From Rhodospirillales bacterium BBD 1991-14 (GTDB taxonomy: Bacteria; Pseudomonadota; Alphaproteobacteria; Kiloniellales; Kiloniellaceae), in the NCBI GenBank assembly GCA_001657395.1, contig LYSY01000001.1, positions 372,001 to 436,000 of the forward strand: DNA of 64,000 nucleotides. The letters are read 5' to 3'. Below, piece after piece: positions 1 to 8,057 of the stretch (position 1 is the first letter of the stretch; each line of letters begins with the position of its first letter). The position numbers and the translations under genes were made by a program. The notes beneath the pieces were generated by a model, which saw nothing but the letters and a program-made list of their open reading frames with translations, ran no database searches and was not told the DNA's origin.

Positions 1-262
1 TCAACGGCGGCCGGTCAGCGCTGTGGTCGCGATGTGCAAGAACTAATGCAGACAGTGCCTCTGAAGATTTTCACGGGCTGCAGACAGCCTTCTTTTTGGT
101 TAAGCGGGCGCAGCGAAAGTCTCGCGAAGCCATGAAGGTCGCGTGACACACAGTCGAAATTTTTTTGAAACCAAGCTGCAGGTTGGCTGCGCCGCGGGCG
201 CGCTCGCCTGTGTCAGAAAAGAGGCGGCATTTCAGAAATCAGCCGAGCAAGACGAGGGGACG
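1..262. other. Window edge without a recognised gene
   Basis: I see no convincing coding region here. The stretch lies downstream of the minus-strand glycosyltransferase and would carry its 3' end and whatever neighbours it outside the window. No clear terminator hairpin with a T tract stands out. Confidence 0.4.
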
Positions 263-1027
263 CTATGTGTCGCCGTGCACATTCTCGCTCGCTGATGGAG
301 TGCGTGACAGCGCTTTCCGTTGCGGGAGTTTACCCGTCTGTCCTGTTGGCCGTTCGGACCTGTAGAGGCGTGCCAGGACGTCGGGCGGCACACCCAGGTA
401 GTACAGCAGGTGGATCAGCAGCCAGCCGGCGACGATTCGCGGCGGCCAGCGGCCTTCGAATCGGCGCGAGGACGTCGTCACAGGCGGTTCGGCAATGCAG
501 ACGGTCTTGCCGCTGCGTTCGAGCCGGCGGCAGAGGTCGTAGTCTTCCATCAGGGCGATGGGCCTGAGACCGCCCATATGCTGCAGCGCTTCGCGCCTTA
601 CGAAGATCGCGGAGTCGCCGTAATAGAGTCCGAAGCGCCGGAACCAGGCGTAAAACCGGGTCAGCCAGCGGTCGAAAGGACTGTTGCCGTCGAAGAGAAT
701 GCGGAAGTTGCCGCCGACCACATGCGGGTCGGCCAGCGCCGCACGGATGGCGTCGAGGCTCCCGCTGCCCAGCCTGCTGTCGGCATGCAGGAACAGGAAG
801 ATGTCGCCCTCGGCAACCTCCGCGCCGAGGGCCAGTTGCTGGCCGCGTCCACGCGCGCCGCGGATCGCCCGTGCCCCGGCTTTCAGGGCGACGGTCACAG
901 TGCCGTCGGTGCTGCCGCCGTCGATTACCAGAATGTCGCTGCCCGCATCCTCCCGCCGCAGCCGGTCGATCAATGCCGGTATGCGCCCGGCCTCGTTCAA
1001 TGTGGGGATGATGATGGAGAGTTTCAT
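263..1027 (-). CDS. TIGR04283-type family 2 glycosyltransferase
   Basis: A 254-residue GT-A glycosyltransferase. The N-terminus begins with the classic LSIIIPTLNE strand, followed by VIDGGSTDGT (sugar-nucleotide site) and a LHADSRL segment as the DxD-like metal site; LMEDYDLCRRL is the later ED motif. The length fits the TIGR04283 group. The ATG at 1027 overlaps the stop of the upstream ferritin-like gene in an ATGA, which fixes the start. The C-terminal ~30 residues are basic and low-complexity, and a hydrophobic WLLIHLLYYLGV stretch suggests membrane association. Donor and acceptor are unknown. Members of this group are often found beside arsenosugar or lipid-linked sugar genes, but nothing here shows which applies. 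It is the third gene of a coupled three-gene operon. Confidence 0.85.
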   Translation of the reverse strand: MKLSIIIPTLNEAGRIPALIDRLRREDAGSDILVIDGGSTDGTVTVALKAGARAIRGARGRGQQLALGAEVAEGDIFLFLHADSRLGSGSLDAIRAALADPHVVGGNFRILFDGNSPFDRWLTRFYAWFRRFGLYYGDSAIFVRREALQHMGGLRPIALMEDYDLCRRLERSGKTVCIAEPPVTTSSRRFEGRWPPRIVAGWLLIHLLYYLGVPPDVLARLYRSERPTGQTGKLPQRKALSRTPSASENVHGDT

Positions 1028-1839
1028 GGTGCAGGATCGTTTGCCGCGTGCGTGGGATGCGTCGCGGAGGGGCTGATGCCGAGGAGTGCGAGCTGCGCTT
1101 CCCAGTGCGACCAGCGCCGCGCCGCCCAAGCCCGCGCCCAATGACGTGCCAGGGGGCCGCTGGCCCAGGGCAGGGCGCCGACCTGCGGCAGCCTTTCCAT
1201 GCAAGCGAACCACAGCCCGCGTAACCAGCTATGGATCTCGGCCCGCTCTCTTCGCGTCAGATGCTGCAAGGCGTTCGGCAGATAGACCCGCCCGAAGGCC
1301 ACGTGGCGCGCTTCGTCGCGTGCGATGGTATGCGAAAGGGCATCAAAGCGATGGCAGTGTGTAAAGCGGCGGGCGGTTTCCTGAAAGGCGAGGGCTTCTC
1401 CCTCGATGATGACCTGGACGGCGAGCAGCACGGCTTCCGGCGGGCCCCGCCAGGCCAGGATGGCGTCGCGGGCCGGGCTCAGAAGACCGGGTCCGACTTC
1501 GCTGGCCGGGTCATAGCCCACGCCTCCAACGGTGCTCTTGCTCCCGCTCTTGGCCAAGTAGCGCCGGTAAAGCTCCGCATGGCGATGCTCTTCCTCGGCC
1601 TGAAGCGCAAGGCAATCGCGTGCGAGAGCATGGGGAAGCCGGGTGGCCAAGGCTTCGCAGACCACTGCCGTGGTCTCTTCCCCGGCCAGGAACTGACCGG
1701 CGAGAGTCCGGGCCAGCCGATCCTCCCCCGCGGGACCGCGGTCGGCAATGTCCTGCCAGAGACTCTCCAACGGAAAGGCGAGGGTTTCCTGTCCTTTATC
1801 CAGCAGCAGGGTAAGGACCTGCGTGCGGGGGTCCGTCAT
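1024..1839 (-). CDS. Ferritin-like di-iron protein
   Basis: A 271-residue, mostly helical protein with ferritin-like di-iron ligand motifs: EEEHRH (ExxH), IIEGEAL and DEARHVAFG, the pattern of two ExxH pairs plus lone Glu residues. The family includes oxidases and N-oxygenases (AurF type), desaturase-like enzymes and iron-storage relatives; the substrate cannot be read from sequence. It overlaps the DUF3047 gene upstream (ATGA at 1836-1839) and the glycosyltransferase downstream (ATGA at 1024-1027), so the three are very likely made in equal amounts and act together. The last ~50 residues are Trp/Arg-rich, followed by a loose His/Pro tail. The di-iron assignment is strong, the function open. 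Confidence 0.75.
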   Translation of the reverse strand: MTDPRTQVLTLLLDKGQETLAFPLESLWQDIADRGPAGEDRLARTLAGQFLAGEETTAVVCEALATRLPHALARDCLALQAEEEHRHAELYRRYLAKSGSKSTVGGVGYDPASEVGPGLLSPARDAILAWRGPPEAVLLAVQVIIEGEALAFQETARRFTHCHRFDALSHTIARDEARHVAFGRVYLPNALQHLTRRERAEIHSWLRGLWFACMERLPQVGALPWASGPLARHWARAWAARRWSHWEAQLALLGISPSATHPTHAANDPAP

Positions 1840-2609
1840 GGACGGCCCGCCCAGAGCTCCAAAGGCTGTCCTTGCTGCAGCGAGGGTTGCAGGGAGGCAC
1901 GATCCTCGAGGCTCCAGCGCAGATGCTTGATCTTGGCCAGCGACATGCCGCCCATGTCGTCGGTGTCGGCGGAAATGGCGATGTAGAGGCGCTGTGGCGG
2001 ATCTTCTCCGAAGGCGTCCCGGTAGTCGGCGATGAAGTCGATGCGTTCCTCGTACCAGGTGCCGAGCCCGGCCTCGGCGCCGCGCAGAACCGTCAGGCGC
2101 CCTTCGTCGAAGTGCGGGTGGTCGAACACGGTCCCGCGTTCGCGCTCGCCGCCCCAGACATAGGTCATCACCCGCCCGATAGACGGATAGCCGAACAGCC
2201 CGCCGAGCCGGTCGAAGAGGGAGCGCTCGGCTTCGGGTGGCGGAAACCAGAGATGAATCGCCAGAGGCCGGTCGTCCTGGCCGACCCGGTCCTGCGCACT
2301 CGGGGCGATGCCCCGGTCGACGCGCCAGCGCCAGGTGAGCTGCGCGCCGGGCTTGACGGTGACCTCGGCATAGAGGAAGGCGACTGCGCCATCGGCCTCG
2401 ACAATCAGGGTGTCCGGAGCGGCGACGATGAAGTCGGCCGGCGGCTTTTCCGGCAGGGTCAGCACCTGCCATTCGTCGAAGGGCTGCAGCGCTTTGTCGC
2501 CCGCCAGGATCGCGGCCTGGGCAAGGCCGGGTCCTGCGGCAAGAACGGCCATGAGGCCGGCAAGGGCGGCCCTGGCGAGGGTTTGCTTTCGGCCCGGCTC
2601 TCTGCTCAC
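1836..2609 (-). CDS. DUF3047 secreted protein
   Basis: A 257-residue protein starting at GTG 2609, with a basic N-terminus and a hydrophobic core ending near AQA, a probable Sec signal peptide. The mature part has the DUF3047 features: a TWRWRVDRG stretch, DRPLAIHLWF and a C-terminal YIAISADTDDM segment. It looks like a beta-rich extracytoplasmic domain; no catalytic motif is recognisable. It is the first gene of a coupled operon with a ferritin-like protein and a glycosyltransferase. The secreted location separates it from the other two, suggesting that it receives or presents their product. That is inference. Confidence 0.75.
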   Translation of the reverse strand: MSREPGRKQTLARAALAGLMAVLAAGPGLAQAAILAGDKALQPFDEWQVLTLPEKPPADFIVAAPDTLIVEADGAVAFLYAEVTVKPGAQLTWRWRVDRGIAPSAQDRVGQDDRPLAIHLWFPPPEAERSLFDRLGGLFGYPSIGRVMTYVWGGERERGTVFDHPHFDEGRLTVLRGAEAGLGTWYEERIDFIADYRDAFGEDPPQRLYIAISADTDDMGGMSLAKIKHLRWSLEDRASLQPSLQQGQPLELWAGRP

Positions 2610-2925
2610 GTCGGCGGCTCCGTAGGGTCATCGGGGGACGAGGTCTGCTGGGTCTCTCGATAACCTGGAGGCGGGGAGGTCCGGCGGCAACTCACAAGGA
2701 GTCACGCAGTGATCAACTGCGCTTGAGGGCTTACCTGCGGACAGTTGCGTCCTGGGGTGCCCCAGTCGCGGATGGGGATATAGCCCTCCTGCGCGCTGCC
2801 TGCGTGTTTCAAATGTTGCTAATGTGAGAATCCCCACTGGTGGCTTGCCCTGCCAGGCGTAGGGACAAGACAGCCGGGTCCGGGGAACGACCCCCGGCCG
2901 GCGCATCGCCGCCCAAGAAAGAAGT
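2610..2925. other. Divergent intergenic region
   Basis: About 316 bases between the minus-strand DUF3047 operon and the plus-strand TPR gene, so it should carry both promoters. I see no clear operator, repeat or RNA. The part around 2800-2830 is the most AT-rich and is the likeliest promoter location. Confidence 0.35.
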
Positions 2926-4293
2926 GTGGGAGTGCAGAAGGACATGATGAGCCATGTCGATGCGCGAGGCGAGCCGGTGAGCGGAGCCTCCGAAAATGCC
3001 ATAACGCTGTATGAGAAGGCCCTGGCGCAATTGCAGTGCTATCAGGGCGATCCGGTCGAGACCATAGAGGCCGCTGTCGCGGAAAGCCCAGAGTTCGTGA
3101 TGGCGCACTGCCTGCGCGCCTACGTTTTCGCTCTGGCCACCGAGGTGGACGCCATGGCGGAAGCGCAGAAGAGCTTCGAGGCGGCGCGCGGCCACCCGAC
3201 CACGGCGCGCGAGCGCCGTCACCTGGCAGCGATCGATCAGTACCTGAAGGGCAGCTGGGAGGGGGCCATTGCGGTGCTGGAGGACACCCTGGTCAACTGT
3301 CCCCGCGATGCGCTGGCGCTGCAGGTCCTGCATCTCAGTGACTTCTATGTGGGTGACGCCCGCCACCTGCGCGACCATGTCGCACGGGTTCTGCCGGAAT
3401 GGTCGGCCGATGACCCGGGCTATCATGCGCTCCTCGGGATGTACGCCTTCGGTCTGGAGGAATGCGGCGACTACGAGCGGGCCGAAGAGATGGGCCGGCG
3501 CGCGATCGATCTCAATCCGCGCGACGCCTGGGCCCAGCATGCCGTGGCCCATGTCATGGAGATGCAGGGCCGCCAGGAAGACGGGATCGCCTGGATGCGC
3601 GGGCGCGAAGGCGACTGGGCAAACGACAGCTTCTTCGCCGTTCACAACTGGTGGCACCTGGCGCTCTACCATCTCGATCTCGACCAGTTCGACAGCGTCC
3701 TGGCGGTTTATGACGACAGCATCCGCAAGGACCGGTCCCGCGTCATGCTCGATCTTCTCGACGCTTCAGCGCTGCTGTGGCGCCTGCACCTGCGCGGTGT
3801 GGACGTCGGCGAGCGCTGGATCGAGCTGGCGGACTGCTGGGAGCCGCTGGGTGAGGACGGCTTCTACGCCTTCAATGACGCTCACGCCATGATGGCTTTC
3901 GTCTCCGATGGGCGCACGGCGGCTGCCGAACGCCTGCTGCTGGCGCAGCAGCGGGCCATGTCCGGTACCCGCAGCAACGCCATGATGACTCACCACGTCG
4001 GCTATCCCCTGTGCAACGCGCTGCGCGCCTTTGGCCGGGGCGACTACGTGACGGCGGTCGATCTGCTGCGCCAGGTACGCGGCCGTCTCAGCCGCTTTGG
4101 CGGCAGCCATGCGCAGCGGGACGTCTTCGATCTGACATTGATCGAGGCGGCGCGCCGCGACGGCCAGCTCTCCCTTGTCCGCGCCCTTGCCAACGAGAGG
4201 GTCGAACTGAAGCCGAGCAGCCCGCTGAACCAGCGCTACCGCGAGGAAGCATCCCGGCGCCTGGCGGAGATATCCGGCGCCGCGGTCGTGTGA
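2926..4293 (+). CDS. TTC38-like tetratricopeptide repeat protein
   Basis: A 455-residue soluble alpha-solenoid protein resembling the bacterial relatives of TTC38. Recognisable elements are YEKALAQLQCYQGDPVETIEAAV near the start, the AQHAVAHVMEMQGRQEDGIAW repeat and the following HNWWHLALYHLDL segment, which are hallmarks of this family. No signal peptide or membrane segment. The start is uncertain: GTG at 2926 is the longest reading, but ATG 2944 or 2947 lies just after an AGAAGGA sequence and may be used instead. Function is unknown in the family; a scaffold role is the usual assumption. It stands alone on the plus strand. Confidence 0.8.
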   Translation: MGVQKDMMSHVDARGEPVSGASENAITLYEKALAQLQCYQGDPVETIEAAVAESPEFVMAHCLRAYVFALATEVDAMAEAQKSFEAARGHPTTARERRHLAAIDQYLKGSWEGAIAVLEDTLVNCPRDALALQVLHLSDFYVGDARHLRDHVARVLPEWSADDPGYHALLGMYAFGLEECGDYERAEEMGRRAIDLNPRDAWAQHAVAHVMEMQGRQEDGIAWMRGREGDWANDSFFAVHNWWHLALYHLDLDQFDSVLAVYDDSIRKDRSRVMLDLLDASALLWRLHLRGVDVGERWIELADCWEPLGEDGFYAFNDAHAMMAFVSDGRTAAAERLLLAQQRAMSGTRSNAMMTHHVGYPLCNALRAFGRGDYVTAVDLLRQVRGRLSRFGGSHAQRDVFDLTLIEAARRDGQLSLVRALANERVELKPSSPLNQRYREEASRRLAEISGAAVV

Positions 4294-4346
4294 CCTGCGT
4301 CAAGCCTTTCTGGCAACGATGAACTGGCGACGATGAAACGGCGCGG

Positions 4347-4364
4347 GCGGGCCGCTCGGCCCGC
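4347..4364. terminator. Hairpin between convergent genes
   Basis: GCGGGCC and GGCCCGC form a 7-bp stem around a GCTC loop, between the convergent TPR and DUF1194 genes. There is no T tract, so intrinsic termination is only possible, not shown. Confidence 0.35.
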
Positions 4365-4409
4365 TGCCCGGGTGGGCTATCGCGAAGAGAGAGGCAGACC
4401 GGGCGGGGA

Positions 4410-5195
4410 TCAGCCCGCCGCGGCGGCGGCTGGCGCGTAACCGGCGATCAGATCGCGCCAGAACTTCTTCTCCAAGGCCTTGGGAAGGTCCTCGGGGTCC
4501 TGGACGGTCATCAGAAAGGCTCCGGGCCCGCCGATGACATTCTCCCGGAAGTAGGCCGGCAGGTCCCGCCGTCCGCCGAAGACAACGCCGTTGACCGTCG
4601 CGCCCTGTCGGATCGCCTCGTCGCGCAGCATGGCCGGCTCGAAGCCTGCGTTGTCGACGCCGTCGCTCAGGATGTTGATGACGGCCCGGCGGCCCCGGTA
4701 GGGCGCAGCGGCGGCAATGCGCGTGGCCGCGCCGACGGCCTGGGCGATATCGGTCATGCCGCCGGCTGACGCGGCGGTGCCGGCCCCATTGCCGGCTTGC
4801 GGGGCCTGATGGTTGCCGTCGTAGTGGGAGCGGTCGATGCGCGGGGCGTCGCGCAGCTGGGCGGCGACACGGGCCGCATCCTCCGGCCCGGCGATAACGG
4901 TCCAGGGCACGACGATGCGCACCTGACCGTCGCTGGACCAGGTGAAGGCCATGAAACCGATGCGCTGCATCAGCCCTTCGCGCACCAAAGAGAGAAAGCT
5001 GGGGTTCACCACGCCGCGGGAGAGGCCGGTGAGTTGAAGCCACTCCTCATGGCGGCTGATCGAGTCCGAAACGTCGATCGCGGTGACCAGATTGAAGTCG
5101 GTGGAAAGCGGCGCGCTGGCACCCTGCGCCTCCGCCTTCTGCAGAGGCGCCGCGATCCCAAGAATTAGGACAACAATCAGCGTTCTGAACAGCAT
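4410..5195 (-). CDS. DUF1194 secreted VWA-domain protein
   Basis: A 261-residue protein with a signal peptide (hydrophobic residues 4-16, ending near AEA). The remainder is a von Willebrand factor A-like fold of the DUF1194 family. AIDVSDSIS at about residues 39-47 is the MIDAS DxSxS metal site, and INILSDGVDN carries the later Asp. The conserved GFMAFTWSS and VNGVVFGG stretches fit the family. The C-terminus is an Ala-rich tail. GAGGAG sits about 10 bases before the ATG. Function is not established; VWA proteins usually mediate metal-dependent protein contacts, here in the periplasm. Single gene. Confidence 0.82.
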   Translation of the reverse strand: MLFRTLIVVLILGIAAPLQKAEAQGASAPLSTDFNLVTAIDVSDSISRHEEWLQLTGLSRGVVNPSFLSLVREGLMQRIGFMAFTWSSDGQVRIVVPWTVIAGPEDAARVAAQLRDAPRIDRSHYDGNHQAPQAGNGAGTAASAGGMTDIAQAVGAATRIAAAAPYRGRRAVINILSDGVDNAGFEPAMLRDEAIRQGATVNGVVFGGRRDLPAYFRENVIGGPGAFLMTVQDPEDLPKALEKKFWRDLIAGYAPAAAAAG

Positions 5196-5655
5196 TCCTT
5201 TTGCTCCTCAGTCGAAATCTCAACATGCAACACACAAAAAACTGGTTAACGAGGCACCAGAGGCTTCGTGTGTTCTTGGTTGTGCGGCTTTTTTACCCGC
5301 GGTTTTGCGGGGGTTTTCTCTCGGCCCAGTGTTCGTCGACGGGATCCATTGGATGCCTTCGGCCGACACCTGGCCGGTGTCCTTTGGCAGGCATCCAGGC
5401 TTTTTCGACGGTCAGTGGGATCACTGCGGTGAAGCTTCTCTAGGTGTGCATTGACCGCAGAAGGCGAAAAGTCATCCGATCAATTTGCGCTTTCGGAAAC
5501 CAAAACGACCACGAGTTCTTTGGATCTGTAAGGTGCTATTGACTGTCAAACAGATTAACGGCCGGTCGTTTCTGGGTGATGTCTTGGGGCGGACAGAGTG
5601 TTTCAGTTGTTCTCCCCGCCCGGAGGAGAAGGTTCCGGCTGAGGCCGGGTGCAGG
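5196..5655. other. Intergenic region with one hairpin
   Basis: About 460 bases without a supported gene. A CCCGC...GCGGG hairpin with a TTTT on either side lies at 5296-5317 and could be a weak terminator. The segment around 5480-5560 is AT-richer than the surroundings. Nothing else recognised. Confidence 0.4.
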
Positions 5656-5976
5656 CTAGGCCGCCAGAGGCGACCCAAATGCGGTCTTCGGCAGGCTGTA
5701 GCGCTTGGTCAAGGGGTTGAACATGACCGCGCAGCGTGCGGACATGTCGGCCAGATAGGCTGCAGCGGTCGCAGATTCCAGGCCGGCGGCAAGCGCAACC
5801 TCCTCCAGGGTCGAGGGAAGCATATCGGCCAGCGCCCCTGTCAGCAGGGCGCGGGGGTCTCCCGAGCTGCCGGGCAGCGCTCTGCGCCGGGCATCCGGGG
5901 CCCCGGCGGCGTGGTCGTTCGGCGACAGAAATACGCCGCAAAGCCTTGAAATAAAAGAAAAGTGAACGGCAACCAT
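5656..5976 (-). CDS. Small hypothetical protein, possible winged-helix
   Basis: A 106-residue reading frame. Its second half reads LPSTLEEVALAAGLESATA followed by AAYLADMSARCAVMFNPLTK and RYSLPKTAFG, which resembles a helix-turn-helix plus a short beta wing. The first 45 residues are poorly structured and the true start may be internal. I do not recognise a family. Single gene between DUF1194 and phnN. It may be a small regulator; it could also be a chance frame, since the support is the plausible fold and the lack of any competing gene. Confidence 0.45.
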   Translation of the reverse strand: MVAVHFSFISRLCGVFLSPNDHAAGAPDARRRALPGSSGDPRALLTGALADMLPSTLEEVALAAGLESATAAAYLADMSARCAVMFNPLTKRYSLPKTAFGSPLAA

Positions 5977-6089
5977 CTCTTAGAGTCCTTGGCTGAAGAG
6001 GTCCTGGTCAGGGCCAAATTGCTTCCTGTTCAGACCTACGCGGCCAGGGCCGAGAGGGTTTCACCGTGGGTAGGAAATCAGTCAGGTCC

Positions 6090-6686
6090 TCAGGGCGCGA
6101 GGCCGTCAGCGGGCGCCCGGGAGACCGCGTCGACGAACTGCTCGACAGCCGCCTCCAGACTGCCGCCGTTGACGATGGTGACGGCTCGGACCCAGGGCGG
6201 CAGGGCGGCGCTGCGGGCGAGCCGCCGGCGCACCGCCGCCAGATCCTCCCGTCCGCGCGCCAGCAGACGCTCTTCGAGCACGGCCTGCGGTGCGGTGACC
6301 AGCACGACGGTGGTTCTCGGATGTTTCCGCATGGCTTCGGTGATGACGGCGCGGGACACGTTCGCGATCACCGTGGCCCCGGCGTCCAGTTGCCCGGCAA
6401 CGGAGGCGGGCAGGGCGTAGCGCAGGGCATGAGCGCCCCAGTGAAGAAAGAAGGCCCCGCTTTCCTTCAGGGACGCGTACTCGTCCTCGTCGACCGTCTC
6501 ATGGACTTCGCTCGCCGGATCGCTGGTGCGGGTGATGATCCGGCTTGGAAAGACATAGCCCTCATCAGCGGACAGGCGCAGCCTCGCGCCGTTGATCAGG
6601 CTGTCCTTGCCGGCGCCGCTCGGTCCGACGACGAGCACCAGATGGCCGGATGCCGCTTTGGAACGCGCTGGGGAAGATCCTGGCAT
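6090..6686 (-). CDS. phnN: Ribose 1,5-bisphosphate phosphokinase PhnN
   Basis: A 198-residue P-loop kinase of the guanylate-kinase fold. GPSGAGKDS (residues 21-29) is the Walker A with the Asp-Ser that PhnN proteins carry. SRIITRTSDPASEVHETVD matches the family, and HWGAHALRY follows. PhnN phosphorylates ribose 1,5-bisphosphate to PRPP in the C-P lyase pathway. It is the last gene of a three-gene operon, 1 base after the HD gene. The core C-P lyase genes (phnGHIJKLM) are not in the window, so either they lie elsewhere or this enzyme serves PRPP supply with the HD oxygenase. Confidence 0.88.
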   Translation of the reverse strand: MPGSSPARSKAASGHLVLVVGPSGAGKDSLINGARLRLSADEGYVFPSRIITRTSDPASEVHETVDEDEYASLKESGAFFLHWGAHALRYALPASVAGQLDAGATVIANVSRAVITEAMRKHPRTTVVLVTAPQAVLEERLLARGREDLAAVRRRLARSAALPPWVRAVTIVNGGSLEAAVEQFVDAVSRAPADGLAP

Positions 6687-6687
6687 C

Positions 6688-7308
6688 TCAGGGCGTGGCC
6701 CTCAGGGCCCGCTCGATCACGGCTTCGAAATCCCGCAGCGGCGGCGTCTCCGTGGTCGGGTCTTTCGCGGCTTCGTCCCAGCGCCGCAGGGCGAGGGCCG
6801 CTTTGGCGTGGGGGCCCGCCAGAAATGCCTCCGCCTCCTCGGCTGTGAAGGGGCCGCCCTGAAGTGCGAGGCTGCGGGCGGACTCTTCGGAGAGCGTCTG
6901 AAAGTAGCCGGGTTCGGCCTGGCAGAGATAGCGTTTGGCGGCGACGTGCTGCGCGACCGGCGCCGTCACCGCGGGGCCGAACCAGCGGGACAGATAGGTC
7001 GCGCCGATGGTTTCGTGGGCTGCGTCGATTCCGGCGGCGGCCGCGCCTTTGTCCTTGGGGTTCACAAGGTGGCCGATGTCGTGCAGCAGAGCGGCGGTGA
7101 TCAATGCATCCTCCGCCCCGGCGCTGCGGGCCAGGGTGGCGCACTGCAGGGCGTGATCCAACTGGCTCACCGCCTCGCCGCCGTAGCGGCTGCCGCCCAA
7201 GGCCTCGAGTTGAGAGAGCAGGGTCTCCGCGATCGCAGAGGGGCTCTCGTTCCCATCCGGCATGGCGGCTACCGTTCGGCCGTCGCTTCCTTCACCAACC
7301 GTACTCAT
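6688..7308 (-). CDS. Phosphonate-degradation HD-domain oxygenase (PhnZ-like)
   Basis: A 206-residue HD-domain protein of the TIGR03276 type. Metal ligands are visible: H52 (QLDHALQ), H76-D77 and H80 (LLHDIGH), H98 (AAHETIG) and H121 (AQHVAAKRYLC). The AQHVAAKRYL motif is typical of the PhnZ-like group, mixed-valent di-iron oxygenases that cleave hydroxy-phosphonates. The ATG at 7308 overlaps the upstream DUF1045 stop in an ATGA, which decides the start. PhnZ usually partners a 2-oxoglutarate dioxygenase (PhnY) that makes its substrate; no such gene is in the window. Confidence 0.85.
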   Translation of the reverse strand: MSTVGEGSDGRTVAAMPDGNESPSAIAETLLSQLEALGGSRYGGEAVSQLDHALQCATLARSAGAEDALITAALLHDIGHLVNPKDKGAAAAGIDAAHETIGATYLSRWFGPAVTAPVAQHVAAKRYLCQAEPGYFQTLSEESARSLALQGGPFTAEEAEAFLAGPHAKAALALRRWDEAAKDPTTETPPLRDFEAVIERALRATP

Positions 7309-8057
7309 CGCGCAAGTTCTCCTTCTTCCGCGTCTGCCGCATCGGGCGCCCTCGGGCCCGAAAGACGGACGCGGTCCATCAACTGAAAGGGGGCCTCCTG
7401 ATCGTGCTGGCCATAGAGACAGACAGTGTCCACGAGAAAGGACACCGCCGTGTGCGGGCTGAAGAGGTCGGTCAGGTGACTTTGCAGCAGTTCCCTCTGG
7501 GGGGTCTCCAGAGGGCCCGTCAGAGTCATGTGAAAACGAAACTCTTCCATGACGTAGGGATAGCCCCACTGACGCAGCAGGGCTTCCTGGCGCGGGGCCA
7601 GCCCCGAGTTCAGTCGCCGCTGCAGGTCTTCTTCGCTCAGTGGCGCGCGCACAGGTTCGAAGTCGCGCACCGCGGCGGCCGCAAGCCTGTCCATTTCTTC
7701 GGAAGGCTTTGAGAGTGTCAGGGCCAGAAAGGGCCCAAGCGCGCGCACCGCCAGCGGTGGCGCTTCAAAAGAGCTCTGCCGGGCGGCAAAGACGGCAAGC
7801 GCATCGTGCAGATCCCTTAGTGAAGTGCCGGGGGCCAGGCGGAACGGCGCCTTCAGCGTTGCATGAAAGCCGTAGCGGCGCGGACTTGCCGTGGCGGCAT
7901 CCAGGTCTACGGCCTCCAGCCCGTCGATCTCCGGGCGCACCAAGGTGGCCCCGCTCTCGCAGTCGCGGCCCAACCAGCGCTGCGCCAGTTCCCAAAGGCC
8001 GCCGTCCGGCGGCGGTGCGTAGTAGATGGCGTAGCGGGGATGGGTGCTCGAACTCAC
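7305..8057 (-). CDS. DUF1045 phosphonate-operon protein (2H phosphoesterase fold)
   Basis: A 250-residue protein of the DUF1045/TIGR03223 family that accompanies phosphonate operons. Two His motifs, HATLKAPF and HMTLTGPL, are the HxT pair of 2H phosphoesterases. YAIYYAPPPDG is the conserved N-terminus. The start is the GTG at 8057, with AAGAGGTC 6-7 bases upstream; longer readings lack this. By family it probably opens a cyclic or 2',3'-type phosphodiester during phosphonate use; the exact reaction is not established. First gene of the operon, followed by the HD oxygenase and phnN. Confidence 0.82.
   Translation of the reverse strand: MSSSTHPRYAIYYAPPPDGGLWELAQRWLGRDCESGATLVRPEIDGLEAVDLDAATASPRRYGFHATLKAPFRLAPGTSLRDLHDALAVFAARQSSFEAPPLAVRALGPFLALTLSKPSEEMDRLAAAAVRDFEPVRAPLSEEDLQRRLNSGLAPRQEALLRQWGYPYVMEEFRFHMTLTGPLETPQRELLQSHLTDLFSPHTAVSFLVDTVCLYGQHDQEAPFQLMDRVRLSGPRAPDAADAEEGELAR

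Noticed and set aside
165-365. A 66-codon plus-strand frame at the window start
   Set aside because: It overlaps the 3' end of the glycosyltransferase gene and is Arg/Ser-rich without any fold; most likely chance.
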